A DNA stretch of 44,704 nt from Pseudobacteroides sp. (GCF_036567765.1 NZ_DATCTU010000120.1:1-44704), one strand, 5' to 3'. Shown: positions 17,376 to 25,816, counted from the first letter of the stretch. Numbers and translations are program-made. Notes: generated by a model from the sequence alone, not told the origin.

Positions 17376-18176
17376 ATGGAAATGAGTCAAAGAAGTCATG
17401 AAATTGATTTTGAAATCATTGGCAGTGAAATGCAGTTGGTTGAAATAGAACTGGATCCTCACGAAAGTGTAATAGCAGAAGCCGGTGCAATGATGTATAT
17501 GGACAGCTATATTCAGATGGAAACCATCTTTGGTGACGGCTCTGATAAAAGTAATGCAGGCGGCCTGATGGGTAAATTCCTTACGGCAGGAAAGAGACTT
17601 CTTACAGGAGAGAGTCTTTTTATGACCATTTTCACAAACTGCGGCTCGGGAAAGCAAAGGGTTTCTTTTTCAGCTCCCTATCCTGGCAAAATCATACCCA
17701 TGGATTTAAAGCAATTTAATGGAGAGCTTATATGCCAAAAGGATTCATTCCTTTGTGCAGCAAAAGGAGTATCTGTGGGAATTGCATTTAACAAAAAAAT
17801 CGGTGTAGGGCTGTTCGGCGGTGAAGGTTTTATTATGCAGAAGCTTGAGGGCGACGGGCTGGCCTTTGTTCATGCCGGTGGAACCATCATAAAAAAAGAG
17901 CTTCGTCTGGGTGAAACCATTCGTTTGGATACAGGCTGCCTTGTTGCTCTTACAAGGACCGTAAATTATGACATACAGATGGCAAAAGGTATTAAATCTG
18001 CTATATTTGGAGGAGAAGGTCTATTCCTTGCCACCCTCACCGGTCCTGGAACAGTTTGGCTCCAGTCACTCCCATTCAGCAAGCTGGCCGGCAGAATTAT
18101 GTCAAATGCAGGATCAAAGTCAAGGGATGAAGGATCTATATTGGGCGGAATTTCAAACATATTCGAAAACCGCTAA
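17376..18176 (+). CDS. AIM24/TIGR00266 family protein
   Basis: A 266-residue protein of the conserved AIM24 beta-rich fold, whose bacterial role is not established. The family start is clear: FEIIGSEMQLVEIELDPHES followed by VIAEAGAMMYMD. Glycine-rich repeats (GLFGGEGFIMQKLEGDG, IFGGEGLFLATLTGPG) mark the two halves of the duplicated fold. No signal peptide or membrane segment is seen. The ATG at 17376 lies only 3 bases after AAGGA. The in-frame ATG at 17382 has better spacing (9 bases) and may be the true start, which would remove two residues. It follows uxuA by 35 bases without an obvious functional link and ends in a terminator. Confidence 0.9.
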   Translation: MEMSQRSHEIDFEIIGSEMQLVEIELDPHESVIAEAGAMMYMDSYIQMETIFGDGSDKSNAGGLMGKFLTAGKRLLTGESLFMTIFTNCGSGKQRVSFSAPYPGKIIPMDLKQFNGELICQKDSFLCAAKGVSVGIAFNKKIGVGLFGGEGFIMQKLEGDGLAFVHAGGTIIKKELRLGETIRLDTGCLVALTRTVNYDIQMAKGIKSAIFGGEGLFLATLTGPGTVWLQSLPFSKLAGRIMSNAGSKSRDEGSILGGISNIFENR

Positions 18177-18190
18177 ATATTGCATAAAGT

Positions 18191-18234
18191 AAAGATAGCC
18201 CATAATGAATCTTCATTCAAAATGGGTTATCTTT
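18191..18234. terminator. Intrinsic terminator between AIM24 and TPR genes
   Basis: A 13-bp stem with one G-T pair (18191-18203 with 18222-18234) and an 18-base loop, followed by an ATTTTG tract. It lies between convergent genes, and its right half overlaps repeat copy 3. Confidence 0.75.
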
Positions 18235-18256
18235 ATTTTGCAACATTAGTCGTTGT
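18218..18256 (+). repeat. Dispersed structured repeat element, copy 3 (partial)
   Basis: CAAAAT/ATTTTG (18218-18223 with 18235-18240) is followed directly by CAAC-N7-GTTG (18241-18255). The 22 bases from 18237 match copy 2 at 19 positions. The third hairpin of copies 1 and 2 is absent. It overlaps the last codons and stop of the convergent TPR gene. As a short match it could be chance, but the layout agrees with the other two copies. Confidence 0.45.
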
Positions 18257-19139
18257 CAAAAATCCTAGTGTATCCTTCAAGCTCATGCAGCGAACTGAAT
18301 TCCTCATCCTTTTCAAGATACTCCAATAACTCCGGGCTTAAAGTTACGGCAGTTTCCAGGTCTTTTACAGCTCCACCTTCGCAGCCCTCATACATAAGAA
18401 ATAAAGCCCTGTTATAATATAAAAATGAGCAGTTGATATTATTCCTTATTCCATCACTTATTACTTCAACCGCCCTTTTATAATCATTTCTGTCCTTGTA
18501 GATTATCGAAAGGTTCAAATAAGCATAAGGGCTATCTCGTTTCATACCTATGGATGCTTCATATTCCTCTATTGCTTTCTCTATGTATCCCAGCTTAAAC
18601 CATATTACTCCCATATTAAAATGGGCTTTATAATGATAAGGATCTATTTCCATACTTTCTTTAAAATGCTTTAAAGCTTCCATGTCATTAGCCATTTCCT
18701 CATAGATAACCCCCAAATTGTTATGGGCCCAAAAATCATCAGGCACAATTTCGATGACCTTTTTATAGGCTTCAATGGCCTCTTCCCTGAAGCCTGTTTC
18801 ATCCAAGGCGTTAGCTAGAAAAAACCACGCTCTGCTGTACATTGGGTTAATCTCAATTGCTCTTTTATAGTTTTTTATAGCTTGCTGGTACTCCCCCTTA
18901 TTATCATGTAAAGTAGCAAGCCCATAATAAGCCCTTGCCTCTTTATTATTTATCTCCAGGACCTTTTTATAAAGCTCTTCAGACCTCATATCATTTCCAA
19001 TAGAGTCGCTTAATACTGCCATATCAAGTAAAAGCTCGGTATTTCTCTTATTTAGCCTTAACTTTATCCCATAAAATGCCAATTTAATTTTTATCGATAG
19101 ATTCCCAAGCTTACCCACAATTGTTTCAAATATACTCAT
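18246..19139 (-). CDS. Tetratricopeptide repeat protein
   Basis: A 297-residue soluble protein made mostly of tandem 34-residue TPR units, visible from about residue 35 to 270. Examples are EARAYYGLATLHDNKGEYQQ, YSRAWFFLANALDETGFRE, FWAHNNLGVIYEEMANDME and YKAHFNMGVIWFKLGYIEK. TPR proteins are protein-interaction scaffolds; no catalytic domain is attached and the partner is unknown. The ribosome site is weak (AGAG close to the ATG, with GAGGT further upstream). The stop codon overlaps a partial copy of the dispersed repeat. Confidence 0.9.
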   Translation of the reverse strand: MSIFETIVGKLGNLSIKIKLAFYGIKLRLNKRNTELLLDMAVLSDSIGNDMRSEELYKKVLEINNKEARAYYGLATLHDNKGEYQQAIKNYKRAIEINPMYSRAWFFLANALDETGFREEAIEAYKKVIEIVPDDFWAHNNLGVIYEEMANDMEALKHFKESMEIDPYHYKAHFNMGVIWFKLGYIEKAIEEYEASIGMKRDSPYAYLNLSIIYKDRNDYKRAVEVISDGIRNNINCSFLYYNRALFLMYEGCEGGAVKDLETAVTLSPELLEYLEKDEEFSSLHELEGYTRIFDND

Positions 19140-19297
19140 ATATCTCTAATATACCTCAAAATTCATTTATAGTTCATATAGGCTTTTTCATTCATATAGA
19201 AAAATATTATATCACAATTTCCAATGCATTATAGGATAATTAGTGTTGACAGCGGGAAAAATAAACTGAATCACATCACATAATTATAGGAGGATTT

Positions 19298-19894
19298 ATG
19301 GGAAAACTTTTTGGAATATTCGATAACAAAAATAATAAGGAAGAAACTGGAGATGTTTTTCTAAATACTCCCGATGCTAACCTAAAAGCTGAAGGTGTTA
19401 TTTTAAATGGACCTGAAGTTAATTCGGATGCAGAAGATGTTGATTTAAAGGATGAGCATTTCGATTCACATAATGAAGAACATGATTCAAAAATTGTTGA
19501 CGACAAAAAGCTTATCCTTCGTCAGGAAGAACTTGATATATCTAAAAACAGAGTACAGATCGGGCAAGTTGAGCTGAGCAAGGAAATTGTAGAAGAGCAT
19601 AGGGAGGTTGACGTTCCTGTTCTTCATGAAGAGGTTGTTATTGAGCGAAGGGCTATCGACAGGCATCCAAGTGATTCCCCAATAGGTGAAGAAGAAACTA
19701 TAAGAATCCCGGTAACTGAAGAACGAGTTGAAGTAGGAAAACACACAGTAGTTACAGGAGAAGTTTTAGCCTATAAGCGTGAAGTAGAAGAACACAAAAA
19801 GGTAGTTGAAACATTAAAAAAGGAAGAAGCTCGAGTTCACAAAGATGGTGAACCAAATATAGTCGGTAACGAATCAGATTATAACCTCCATTAA
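19298..19894 (+). CDS. DUF2382 (YsnF/AvaK-type) protein with acidic N-terminal extension
   Basis: A 198-residue protein. Residues about 67-182 form a DUF2382 domain: KLILRQEELDISKNRVQIG, then VDVPVLHEEVVIERRAID, then EEETIRIPVTEERVEVGKHT. Residues 1-66 are acidic, low in complexity and without a recognised fold. In B. subtilis YsnF belongs to the general stress group; a stress role here is inference. The ATG follows AGGAGG by 6 bases. A second, shorter DUF2382 gene follows after a hairpin, so the pair is probably an old duplication. Confidence 0.88.
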   Translation: MGKLFGIFDNKNNKEETGDVFLNTPDANLKAEGVILNGPEVNSDAEDVDLKDEHFDSHNEEHDSKIVDDKKLILRQEELDISKNRVQIGQVELSKEIVEEHREVDVPVLHEEVVIERRAIDRHPSDSPIGEEETIRIPVTEERVEVGKHTVVTGEVLAYKREVEEHKKVVETLKKEEARVHKDGEPNIVGNESDYNLH

Positions 19895-19919
19895 GAATCG
19901 GACTTGAAGCCTATAAGTT

Positions 19920-19955
19920 CACCTCTCAAGTTTAACAAGTTTGAGAGGTGTTCTT
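19920..19955 (+). terminator. Intrinsic terminator between the two DUF2382 genes
   Basis: A 10-bp stem CACCTCTCAA/TTGAGAGGTG (19920-19929 with 19941-19950), an 11-base loop and a following TTCTT. The short T-tract suggests partial termination with some read-through to the second gene. Confidence 0.6.
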
Positions 19956-19988
19956 ATCAATATCAGGAGAATTTGTGGGAGGATGGCT

Positions 19989-20384
19989 ATGGAAAGCGAT
20001 AATTACAAGATTTTGCTTCGTGAAGAAGAGCTGAGCATCTCCAAAAAATGGGTTAAAACTGGGGATGTTATAGTCCGAAAAGATGTTCTTCATGATGAAA
20101 TTTCCTTAACGGTTCCTGTCTTACGCGAGGAACTGATAATTGAGAAAAAAATTCGTGGTGATGATATTGAAGACACTAGCGAAAAAACAGAAACCATACG
20201 CATTCCCATATGTGAAGAACGGGTTGAGGTTGTCAAGCACCCTGTGCTGTTGGCAGATGTGACAATTTACAAGCAGATGCAGCAAAATATACAACATATT
20301 GATGTAAGCTTGAAAAAAGAAAATGTATCGTGGCAGATTGAAGGAAGCGAATACATTGCAGTTAAAGAGATTGAAAAAACATAG
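19989..20384 (+). CDS. DUF2382 (YsnF-type) protein, second copy
   Basis: A 131-residue protein that is nearly all one DUF2382 domain: ILLREEELSISKKWVKTGDV, VPVLREELIIEKKI, then ETIRIPICEERVEVVKHPV. It lacks the acidic extension of its neighbour. Start choice: in-frame upstream codons reach back to 19941, but they lie inside the terminator hairpin. The ATG at 19989 has GGGAGG 6 bases upstream and is preferred over the ATG at 19983, which directly abuts that site. The gene ends in a strong terminator shared with the convergent permease gene. Confidence 0.86.
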   Translation: MESDNYKILLREEELSISKKWVKTGDVIVRKDVLHDEISLTVPVLREELIIEKKIRGDDIEDTSEKTETIRIPICEERVEVVKHPVLLADVTIYKQMQQNIQHIDVSLKKENVSWQIEGSEYIAVKEIEKT

Positions 20385-20403
20385 ATTTGAGATAAGAAAA
20401 CAA

Positions 20404-20454
20404 AAATGTTTTGCAATAATTATGGAAACTCTAAATAATTATTGCAAAACATTT
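20404..20454. terminator. Bidirectional intrinsic terminator
   Basis: A perfect 20-bp stem (20404-20423 with 20435-20454) and an 11-base loop lie between convergent genes, with T-rich or A-rich flanks on both sides. Confidence 0.88.
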
Positions 20455-20467
20455 AATTTAAAAAACC

Positions 20468-21877
20468 CTACAGCCCATATTCGGCCATTCCAACAAACCT
20501 TAGAATGAATAAAAATCCCAGTATATAAACCAGAGGATGAACCTGCCTTACCTTACCTGCCGCTATTTTTACCAAGGGATAAACAATGAGTCCAGCAGCA
20601 ATCCCATTGGCAATACTAAAGGTAAACGGCATCATTACTACTGTCAGGAATGCAGGCAGTGCCTCAGAAAAGTCATCAAAATCAATCTGCTTCAAAGCTC
20701 CCATCATGAGAACTCCTACAATTATCAGTGCAGGTGCAGTTGCTTCGGATGTAACCAGTCCCGCAACTGGTGTGAAAAATAGTGCCAGTACGAAAAATAT
20801 TGAGACAACAACAGACGTTAACCCTGTTCTTCCCCCCTCCACAACACCTGATGAACTTTCTACATAAGTAACTACCGTTGAGGTTCCAAGTGCCGCTCCG
20901 GCAGTTGTTGCAATGGAATCACTCAATAATGCCTTGTTTATTCTGGGCAGCTTCCCGTTTTTATCGAGCATTCCAGCTTTATTACCTGTACCCACTAAAG
21001 TTCCTATAGTATCAAAAAGATCTACAAGTGTAAAGGATAGTATAATAGCTAAAATACTTGTTATTGCTGCCAATGCACCACCATTCCCGTCTAATCTCAG
21101 TAATCCTGGAAAATCCATTTTCCAGAGTGTAGGAGAAAGGCTGGGTGGAGCAGATACGACTGTAAATCCTTCAGGTATGGGCACTATCTTTAGAATAATT
21201 CCCAACACGGTTGTAATCAATATGCCAATAATCATAGCACCTTTTACCTTCCTGGTCATTAACACTCCTGTAACAACCAGCCCGAATAACGCAAGCAGGG
21301 TTGAAGGCCTGGTAAGGTTCCCGAAAGCAATAATTGTATCTGGGTTTGAGCCTACGATTCCGGCGTTTTTAAAGCCGATAAGTGCTATAAAAAGCCCTAT
21401 CCCTCCGCTAACCGCATGCTTTAATGTAAGGGGTATTGCATCCACTATCATTTCCCTTAGTTTGGTAAGGGTTATAATGATAAAAACTACTCCTGAAATA
21501 AAAACTGCCGCCAATGCCTGCTGCCAAGTATACCCCATTCCAATAACTACAGTAAACGTAAAAAATGCATTAAGCCCCATTCCAGGTGCTTGAGCAAAAG
21601 GATAGTTTGCAATAAGACCCATCAGCATGGTTCCTAATGCGGCCGAAAGACAGGTAGCAACCAAAACAGCACCAACAACTGGGTCATTGAAGGCTGTAAA
21701 CCCCTGTGCTTTGTCCCCTAGTGCACTTGCTGAGTTCATTCCCGCCATTTTAAGAATACTGGGATTTACGAAGATTATATATGCCATGGTAATAAATGTA
21801 GTAAATCCTGCAATGACTTCGGTTCTGACGCTTGTATTGTTTTCCTTAAGCTTAAAAAAATTATCCAGAAACTTCAT
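20468..21877 (-). CDS. NCS2-family purine permease (AzgA/PbuG-like)
   Basis: A proton-coupled purine base permease of the inner membrane, 469 residues with about 12-14 hydrophobic segments. The N-terminus (VRTEVIAGFTTFITMAYIIF) and the segment ALGTSTVVTYVESSSGVVEG are signatures of the AzgA branch, whose characterised members carry adenine, guanine or hypoxanthine. Exact substrate is not resolved. The start at 21877 is preferred because the in-frame ATG at 21883 directly follows GGAGG, whereas 21877 has 6-base spacing. No purine riboswitch fits in the 56 bases before the gene. It lies 56 bases downstream of the thioesterase gene and could be read from that operon, without an evident functional link. 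Confidence 0.93.
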   Translation of the reverse strand: MKFLDNFFKLKENNTSVRTEVIAGFTTFITMAYIIFVNPSILKMAGMNSASALGDKAQGFTAFNDPVVGAVLVATCLSAALGTMLMGLIANYPFAQAPGMGLNAFFTFTVVIGMGYTWQQALAAVFISGVVFIIITLTKLREMIVDAIPLTLKHAVSGGIGLFIALIGFKNAGIVGSNPDTIIAFGNLTRPSTLLALFGLVVTGVLMTRKVKGAMIIGILITTVLGIILKIVPIPEGFTVVSAPPSLSPTLWKMDFPGLLRLDGNGGALAAITSILAIILSFTLVDLFDTIGTLVGTGNKAGMLDKNGKLPRINKALLSDSIATTAGAALGTSTVVTYVESSSGVVEGGRTGLTSVVVSIFFVLALFFTPVAGLVTSEATAPALIIVGVLMMGALKQIDFDDFSEALPAFLTVVMMPFTFSIANGIAAGLIVYPLVKIAAGKVRQVHPLVYILGFLFILRFVGMAEYGL

Positions 21878-21933
21878 CGTCATCCTCCTAATTAAATACT
21901 TTATAATCTTATATTTGCCAGATTCATATGTTT

Positions 21934-22650
21934 TTAACCTTGATACTTGTCCACAAGTGTTTCACTGATTATTTTACATATTTCCTGCTTATACTTATTT
22001 ATAAAAAAGTGCCCCTCGGTAAACTCATAAAATTTGCATGAGCCGTAAGTCAGTGACTCCCAATTTTTTAGATCTCCGAAGGAAACCAATTTATCTTCTG
22101 TTCCATTCAAAATCGTTATATCACATCCTAGCCTAAAATTATTATTTTGAAACTTATACCTCTCCACCATACTAAAATCAGCTCTTAAAATAGGAAGAAA
22201 GATAGCTTTTAAAGCATCATTCTCGAATACTTCTTTATTTGTACCACCATACTTAATTATTGATTTAATAAATTGATCATCATTTAAGGTATAAATGTAT
22301 TTGGGTTCTGCTAATGAATCAAGAGCACTTCTGCCTGAGAAAAAAATATGCTCAGGCTTTTTCAGGTTTGCTTGGTTTATTTTTTTAGCTATTTCAAATG
22401 CAAGGATTGCCCCCATGCTGTGGCCGAAAATAGCATATTTCCCCTCACCAATTTCCTTGGACATAACCTTAAAAATATCTTCTGCGGCCTCATCCACCCT
22501 TTTATATAGAGGTTCATTAATACGTTTACCTCTTCCCGCTAATTCCACAGGCTTAATATCTATTGATTGATCAAGGCATTTTCTCCAGCTTAAATATACC
22601 GATGCAGTGCCTCCTGCATAGGGAAGAAAAAAAAGCTTTATCCTTTTCAC
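21934..22650 (-). CDS. Type II thioesterase (GrsT/RifR-like alpha/beta hydrolase)
   Basis: Releases acyl or aminoacyl groups from carrier-protein thioesters, typically as an editing enzyme or for product release in NRPS/PKS systems. The protein has 238 residues from the GTG at 22650. The family motif LFFLPYAGG lies at the N-terminus, and the nucleophile elbow FGHSMG has the serine at residue 78. GTEDKLVS supplies the likely aspartate and EGHFFINK the histidine. An ATG at 22668 is in frame but poorly preceded. The GTG has GGAGG 7 bases upstream and gives the usual thioesterase N-terminus. The gene is last in the hydrolase-ligase-ACP-thioesterase operon. Confidence 0.9.
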   Translation of the reverse strand: MKRIKLFFLPYAGGTASVYLSWRKCLDQSIDIKPVELAGRGKRINEPLYKRVDEAAEDIFKVMSKEIGEGKYAIFGHSMGAILAFEIAKKINQANLKKPEHIFFSGRSALDSLAEPKYIYTLNDDQFIKSIIKYGGTNKEVFENDALKAIFLPILRADFSMVERYKFQNNNFRLGCDITILNGTEDKLVSFGDLKNWESLTYGSCKFYEFTEGHFFINKYKQEICKIISETLVDKYQG

Positions 22651-22674
22651 CCCATTTCCTCCATTCATATATGG

Positions 22675-22926
22675 TTAATCTTTTTTTGCCAAACAGTCAT
22701 TCATTATATTAAATATGTCTTTACAGGTTTCTATTGTTGCAACAGCAGACAATGGAACAGTTACCTTATAGGTTTTCGTCAGATACATCCCAAGACTGAA
22801 TAGTCCGAGAGAATCCATTCCCAAGTCACCATAAAGGTTTGTATCTTCTTCTATCTCACCTTTTTCAACACCTACATATTCTGAAACCTTTAATGCAAAA
22901 TCATTCCAATCAACAGTTCTACTCAT
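22675..22926 (-). CDS. Acyl carrier protein (free-standing)
   Basis: An 83-residue carrier protein. The phosphopantetheine attachment site is Ser39 in GDLGMDSLGLFSLG, in a four-helix acidic ACP context. Unlike the housekeeping fatty-acid ACP it is embedded between an AMP-ligase and a type II thioesterase, so it probably carries the acyl or aminoacyl unit activated by the ligase. Its GGAGG ribosome site lies inside the last codons of the ligase gene, with a 2-base gap, indicating translational coupling. No phosphopantetheinyl transferase is encoded in the window, so the enzyme must come from elsewhere. Confidence 0.94.
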   Translation of the reverse strand: MSRTVDWNDFALKVSEYVGVEKGEIEEDTNLYGDLGMDSLGLFSLGMYLTKTYKVTVPLSAVATIETCKDIFNIMNDCLAKKD

Positions 22927-22928
22927 AA

Positions 22929-24521
22929 TCAGCCTCCATATGTATTAGTTAATTCAATTAATGCCATTTCTTTAAGTTTTTCAGAATCAACCTTTCCCAC
23001 TCCGGAGTTCTTTGGAATTTGGTCAATAAATGAAATCTGGTCAGGAACCATATAATTGGGTAATTCCTTTCTTACATGTTTCATTATATCTTTCAAATCC
23101 AAACGAAATCCGTTTTTAACAACAATAAACGCCCATATCATCTCACCATAAAGCTGGTGGGGAACCCCAACTACTGCAGAGTTTTCAACCCCCTCAATCT
23201 TATTTAAATAATCCTGAACGAATATAGGGGAAATAGATTTGCCTCCCCTTTTAATAAGATACTTCCTTCTTCCAAGCAGGGTTATCAGGCCCTCTCCCTC
23301 ATTCCTAACGATGTCTCCTGTCTTAAACCATCCATCGCTAAAGCTACTTTCACTCTCATTTGGATTATTAAGATAACCTTTAACCACATTGCTTCCTCTC
23401 ACATAAAGCTCTCCCTCACAGCCAAGTGGTACGAGATTACCGTCTTCACCCCTGACCTCTATAGAGTTTGAAGTACCCCGACATATTCTCATCATACTGG
23501 TAGGTTTGTCATACCCATCCTCAACAGTCTGTTTGCATACCATAAACACATTGGATGTTTCAATCAAACCATATCCATTAGCAAAATACCTGATATTTAT
23601 AAACTTTTCCTTCATCCTTCTTACAAGTGAAGGGAATATAAAATCCATCCCACCTGCTATGGCTTTAACACTGGTCAAATCAAAACTATCTAGCATAGGA
23701 AGTGACAAAATCCCTTCAAAGTATGCAGGAGGAGCAGATAATCCTTGGGATTTCCACATTGACATCAGCTGCAAAAACCTTATTGGTGATATATCCTGAG
23801 AAAATATTATAGGTATATTGACAAATATCATGCCAATAACCGTTATTATGCCTGCCGTTGAGAGAGGAAACGCAATGGAGTTTCTATATCTTGTTATACA
23901 GTCGGAATCAATCGGTGTTATAAGATCAATGGCTGCATAGACCTCTGAAGCTACATTAGACTGGGACATGGCAACTAATTTAGGTACCCCTGTAGTACCG
24001 GAGCTTGATGCTATTATGAGAGGTAAATCAGGGCTTATGCCATTGGCAAGTGCTTTATCAAGGTCAATATTATCAATACTTGATTCAAAGGAATACTGGC
24101 AGACCGATCCCTTATCAATTGTCACAATCCTGTAGGGTGAAACTGCCTTCTCAGATGCCTCCTTAAAGCTGTCGTACTGCTTCGAAGAAACAACGGCGAT
24201 TTGAACTCTGCTTTTTCTAAATATATCCGCCTTGGCGGCATCAGGAATCATATGAAAAAGAGGAACAGCACAAGCCCCAATTCTTGCTATAGCTGTAAAA
24301 AGACAGAATACTTCCGGACAGTTGGGCATGGAATAACCCACCGCTTCCCCAGACTTTACACCTAAGTTTATCAGATGCCTGACATATGAATCAACACCCT
24401 CAATATACATTTGAACGCTTATCTGACTTTCATTAAAGTACATTATTATATCATCCGGATTAGCATTACTTACAAAGCTTTGGTATATCTTATCAAGGGT
24501 GTTTAAGTTTTTATCAATCAT
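22929..24521 (-). CDS. AMP-dependent acyl/aryl ligase (ANL superfamily)
   Basis: Activates a carboxylic acid as acyl-adenylate and probably loads it on the adjacent ACP. The 530-residue length fits a stand-alone ANL enzyme. Core motifs present: ASSSGTTGVPK (A3, 171-181), NGYGLIET (A5, near 315-322), GWFKTGD (A7, 397-403), LGRRKYLIKRGGKSISP (A8 hinge) and PKNSGVGKVD with the catalytic Lys510 (A10). Substrate specificity cannot be inferred reliably by eye. GGGAGG lies 5 bases before the ATG. It is 46 bases downstream of the alpha/beta hydrolase and 2 bases before the ACP, giving a compact activation module. Confidence 0.92.
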   Translation of the reverse strand: MIDKNLNTLDKIYQSFVSNANPDDIIMYFNESQISVQMYIEGVDSYVRHLINLGVKSGEAVGYSMPNCPEVFCLFTAIARIGACAVPLFHMIPDAAKADIFRKSRVQIAVVSSKQYDSFKEASEKAVSPYRIVTIDKGSVCQYSFESSIDNIDLDKALANGISPDLPLIIASSSGTTGVPKLVAMSQSNVASEVYAAIDLITPIDSDCITRYRNSIAFPLSTAGIITVIGMIFVNIPIIFSQDISPIRFLQLMSMWKSQGLSAPPAYFEGILSLPMLDSFDLTSVKAIAGGMDFIFPSLVRRMKEKFINIRYFANGYGLIETSNVFMVCKQTVEDGYDKPTSMMRICRGTSNSIEVRGEDGNLVPLGCEGELYVRGSNVVKGYLNNPNESESSFSDGWFKTGDIVRNEGEGLITLLGRRKYLIKRGGKSISPIFVQDYLNKIEGVENSAVVGVPHQLYGEMIWAFIVVKNGFRLDLKDIMKHVRKELPNYMVPDQISFIDQIPKNSGVGKVDSEKLKEMALIELTNTYGG

Positions 24522-24567
24522 TGAGACCTCCCTGTAACAAGTATATTTATGATTTTACTATAAGGGC

Positions 24568-25689
24568 CTAAATATATCTCAACATCCAATCAGCTGCGGT
24601 ATGCTTTATCCAGTGGATTTGTTCCCCGACTGGCATTGTATGAGTTACAACCTGACTGTTTGAAAAAACAGGTTCCTCCTCTATTATTATTTGCTCTTTA
24701 ACCCCCTGTGCCATCTCGTATAACTTTTCAGCCTTTTCAAAGGTCATCCAGTTGTCATGCTTACCGTGTACAAATAAATACGGACAATTGATTGTTCCTT
24801 GAGCCAATATGCTCATTTCATTTAAAAATTCATCAGCAGCCTTCCCACCTGTCTGGAAATCATACCATTCCCCTTTCTTCATCCATTGGGGAGTAATATT
24901 CTTGTCTACCTGCGTAATAAATAATGGAAACAGCGTCACACAAGATGAATGCCTTGAATCCATGGAAGAAGCCTTATAAGCATATCCTCCTCCCATACAA
25001 AGACCATAAGCTCCATAAGCCCTATTTTTGATGTCATCACGCTTATCCAGATAGTCGGGAATTAATGAAAAAGCACTGCTCAAATTATTGGCAGTACACT
25101 TTATATCTCCCATTAAGAGTGATTCTCCATTTCCGGGCATATCTGCAATAAACACAGCAATCCCCCGTTCTACAAGAGGCATTGCCAATGTATGCATTTC
25201 CTCCTTGCAGCTTCCAAGGCCTGAATATATAATGACACAAGGGCTTTTCAAATTATTACTCTTTTTAGGATGGTGCAGATAACAAAATAGGTTCTTATCT
25301 TGAAATGACAGTTCTATACACTCAACCTTTGTTTCCAAATATTGGACGCTTTTTCTATAGCAATCCCTATACATCCCGTAAACCCTTTTCTTCTCAGAAA
25401 TCCCTGACAAGTTTATAAGGAAAACTGCATACCAACATTGTGCTGCATGAAAGAAATACTCCCTGGCCGATAAATAATTCCCGTGGATTTCTGCACTTTT
25501 GCCGAGGGATTCATATTTTTCAGCCTTTTTCTCCCATTCCTCAAACCAGGATTTCTCCAGCGATCTGGAGTTAATGTGATTTTTACCCTCAACCCTTGTC
25601 AATACATACTCAAGATCAATTGGGTTTACACCATATACAAGAAGTCTGGTAATTACAGGATTTAATATACTTCGTATAGTCCACTCCAT
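24568..25689 (-). CDS. Alpha/beta hydrolase, FrsA/dihydropseudooxynicotine-hydrolase-like, with cysteine nucleophile elbow
   Basis: A 373-residue protein with a helical N-terminal ~125 residues and a C-terminal alpha/beta-hydrolase fold (CVIIYSGLGSCKEE near 151, ADMPGNGES near 182). The nucleophile elbow reads GLCMGGG with Cys231 in place of serine. The remaining triad members are probably Asp312 (HGKHDNW) and His350 (VVTHTMP). Cys elbows are known in dienelactone hydrolase and PHA synthases, so an acyl-transfer or unusual hydrolytic role is possible. As first gene of the operon with the ligase, ACP and thioesterase, it may move the acyl group from the ACP to an acceptor. That role is a hypothesis. 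Confidence 0.85.
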   Translation of the reverse strand: MEWTIRSILNPVITRLLVYGVNPIDLEYVLTRVEGKNHINSRSLEKSWFEEWEKKAEKYESLGKSAEIHGNYLSAREYFFHAAQCWYAVFLINLSGISEKKRVYGMYRDCYRKSVQYLETKVECIELSFQDKNLFCYLHHPKKSNNLKSPCVIIYSGLGSCKEEMHTLAMPLVERGIAVFIADMPGNGESLLMGDIKCTANNLSSAFSLIPDYLDKRDDIKNRAYGAYGLCMGGGYAYKASSMDSRHSSCVTLFPLFITQVDKNITPQWMKKGEWYDFQTGGKAADEFLNEMSILAQGTINCPYLFVHGKHDNWMTFEKAEKLYEMAQGVKEQIIIEEEPVFSNSQVVTHTMPVGEQIHWIKHTAADWMLRYI

Positions 25690-25787
25690 ATTTACCTCCC
25701 TGTTATCTTTTAATGATAATCGGTACTTCTTAGGGATTTGGAAAAGGTTTTTTAAATTATGTATATTTACTTTTTGTTTACATATTT

Positions 25788-25816
25788 ATTTTATCGCTAA
25801 AAATGCAATTTGTCAT
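25788..25816 (-). promoter_or_regulatory. Promoter of the hydrolase-ligase-ACP-thioesterase operon
   Basis: On the minus strand, ATGACA (25816-25811), a 17-base spacer and TAAAAT (25793-25788), about 100 bases before the hydrolase start. The -35 box lies within the terminator hairpin of the upstream sulfate operon. Confidence 0.55.

Noticed and set aside
20401..20416. Possible fourth copy of the dispersed repeat (CAAAA-ATG-TTTTGCAA)
   Set aside because: Only the first few bases match; the CAAC-N7-GTTG part is absent and the sequence is explained by a perfect 20-bp terminator stem.
20913..21593. Long plus-strand reading frame of 226 codons opposite the purine permease
   Set aside because: It is antisense to a clear NCS2 permease, rich in Pro/Ser/Thr as expected from the opposite strand of a membrane protein gene, and has no ribosome site or family motif.
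21878..21933. Purine riboswitch before the purine permease gene
   Set aside because: The gap is only about 56 bases and no purine aptamer core or stem was found.
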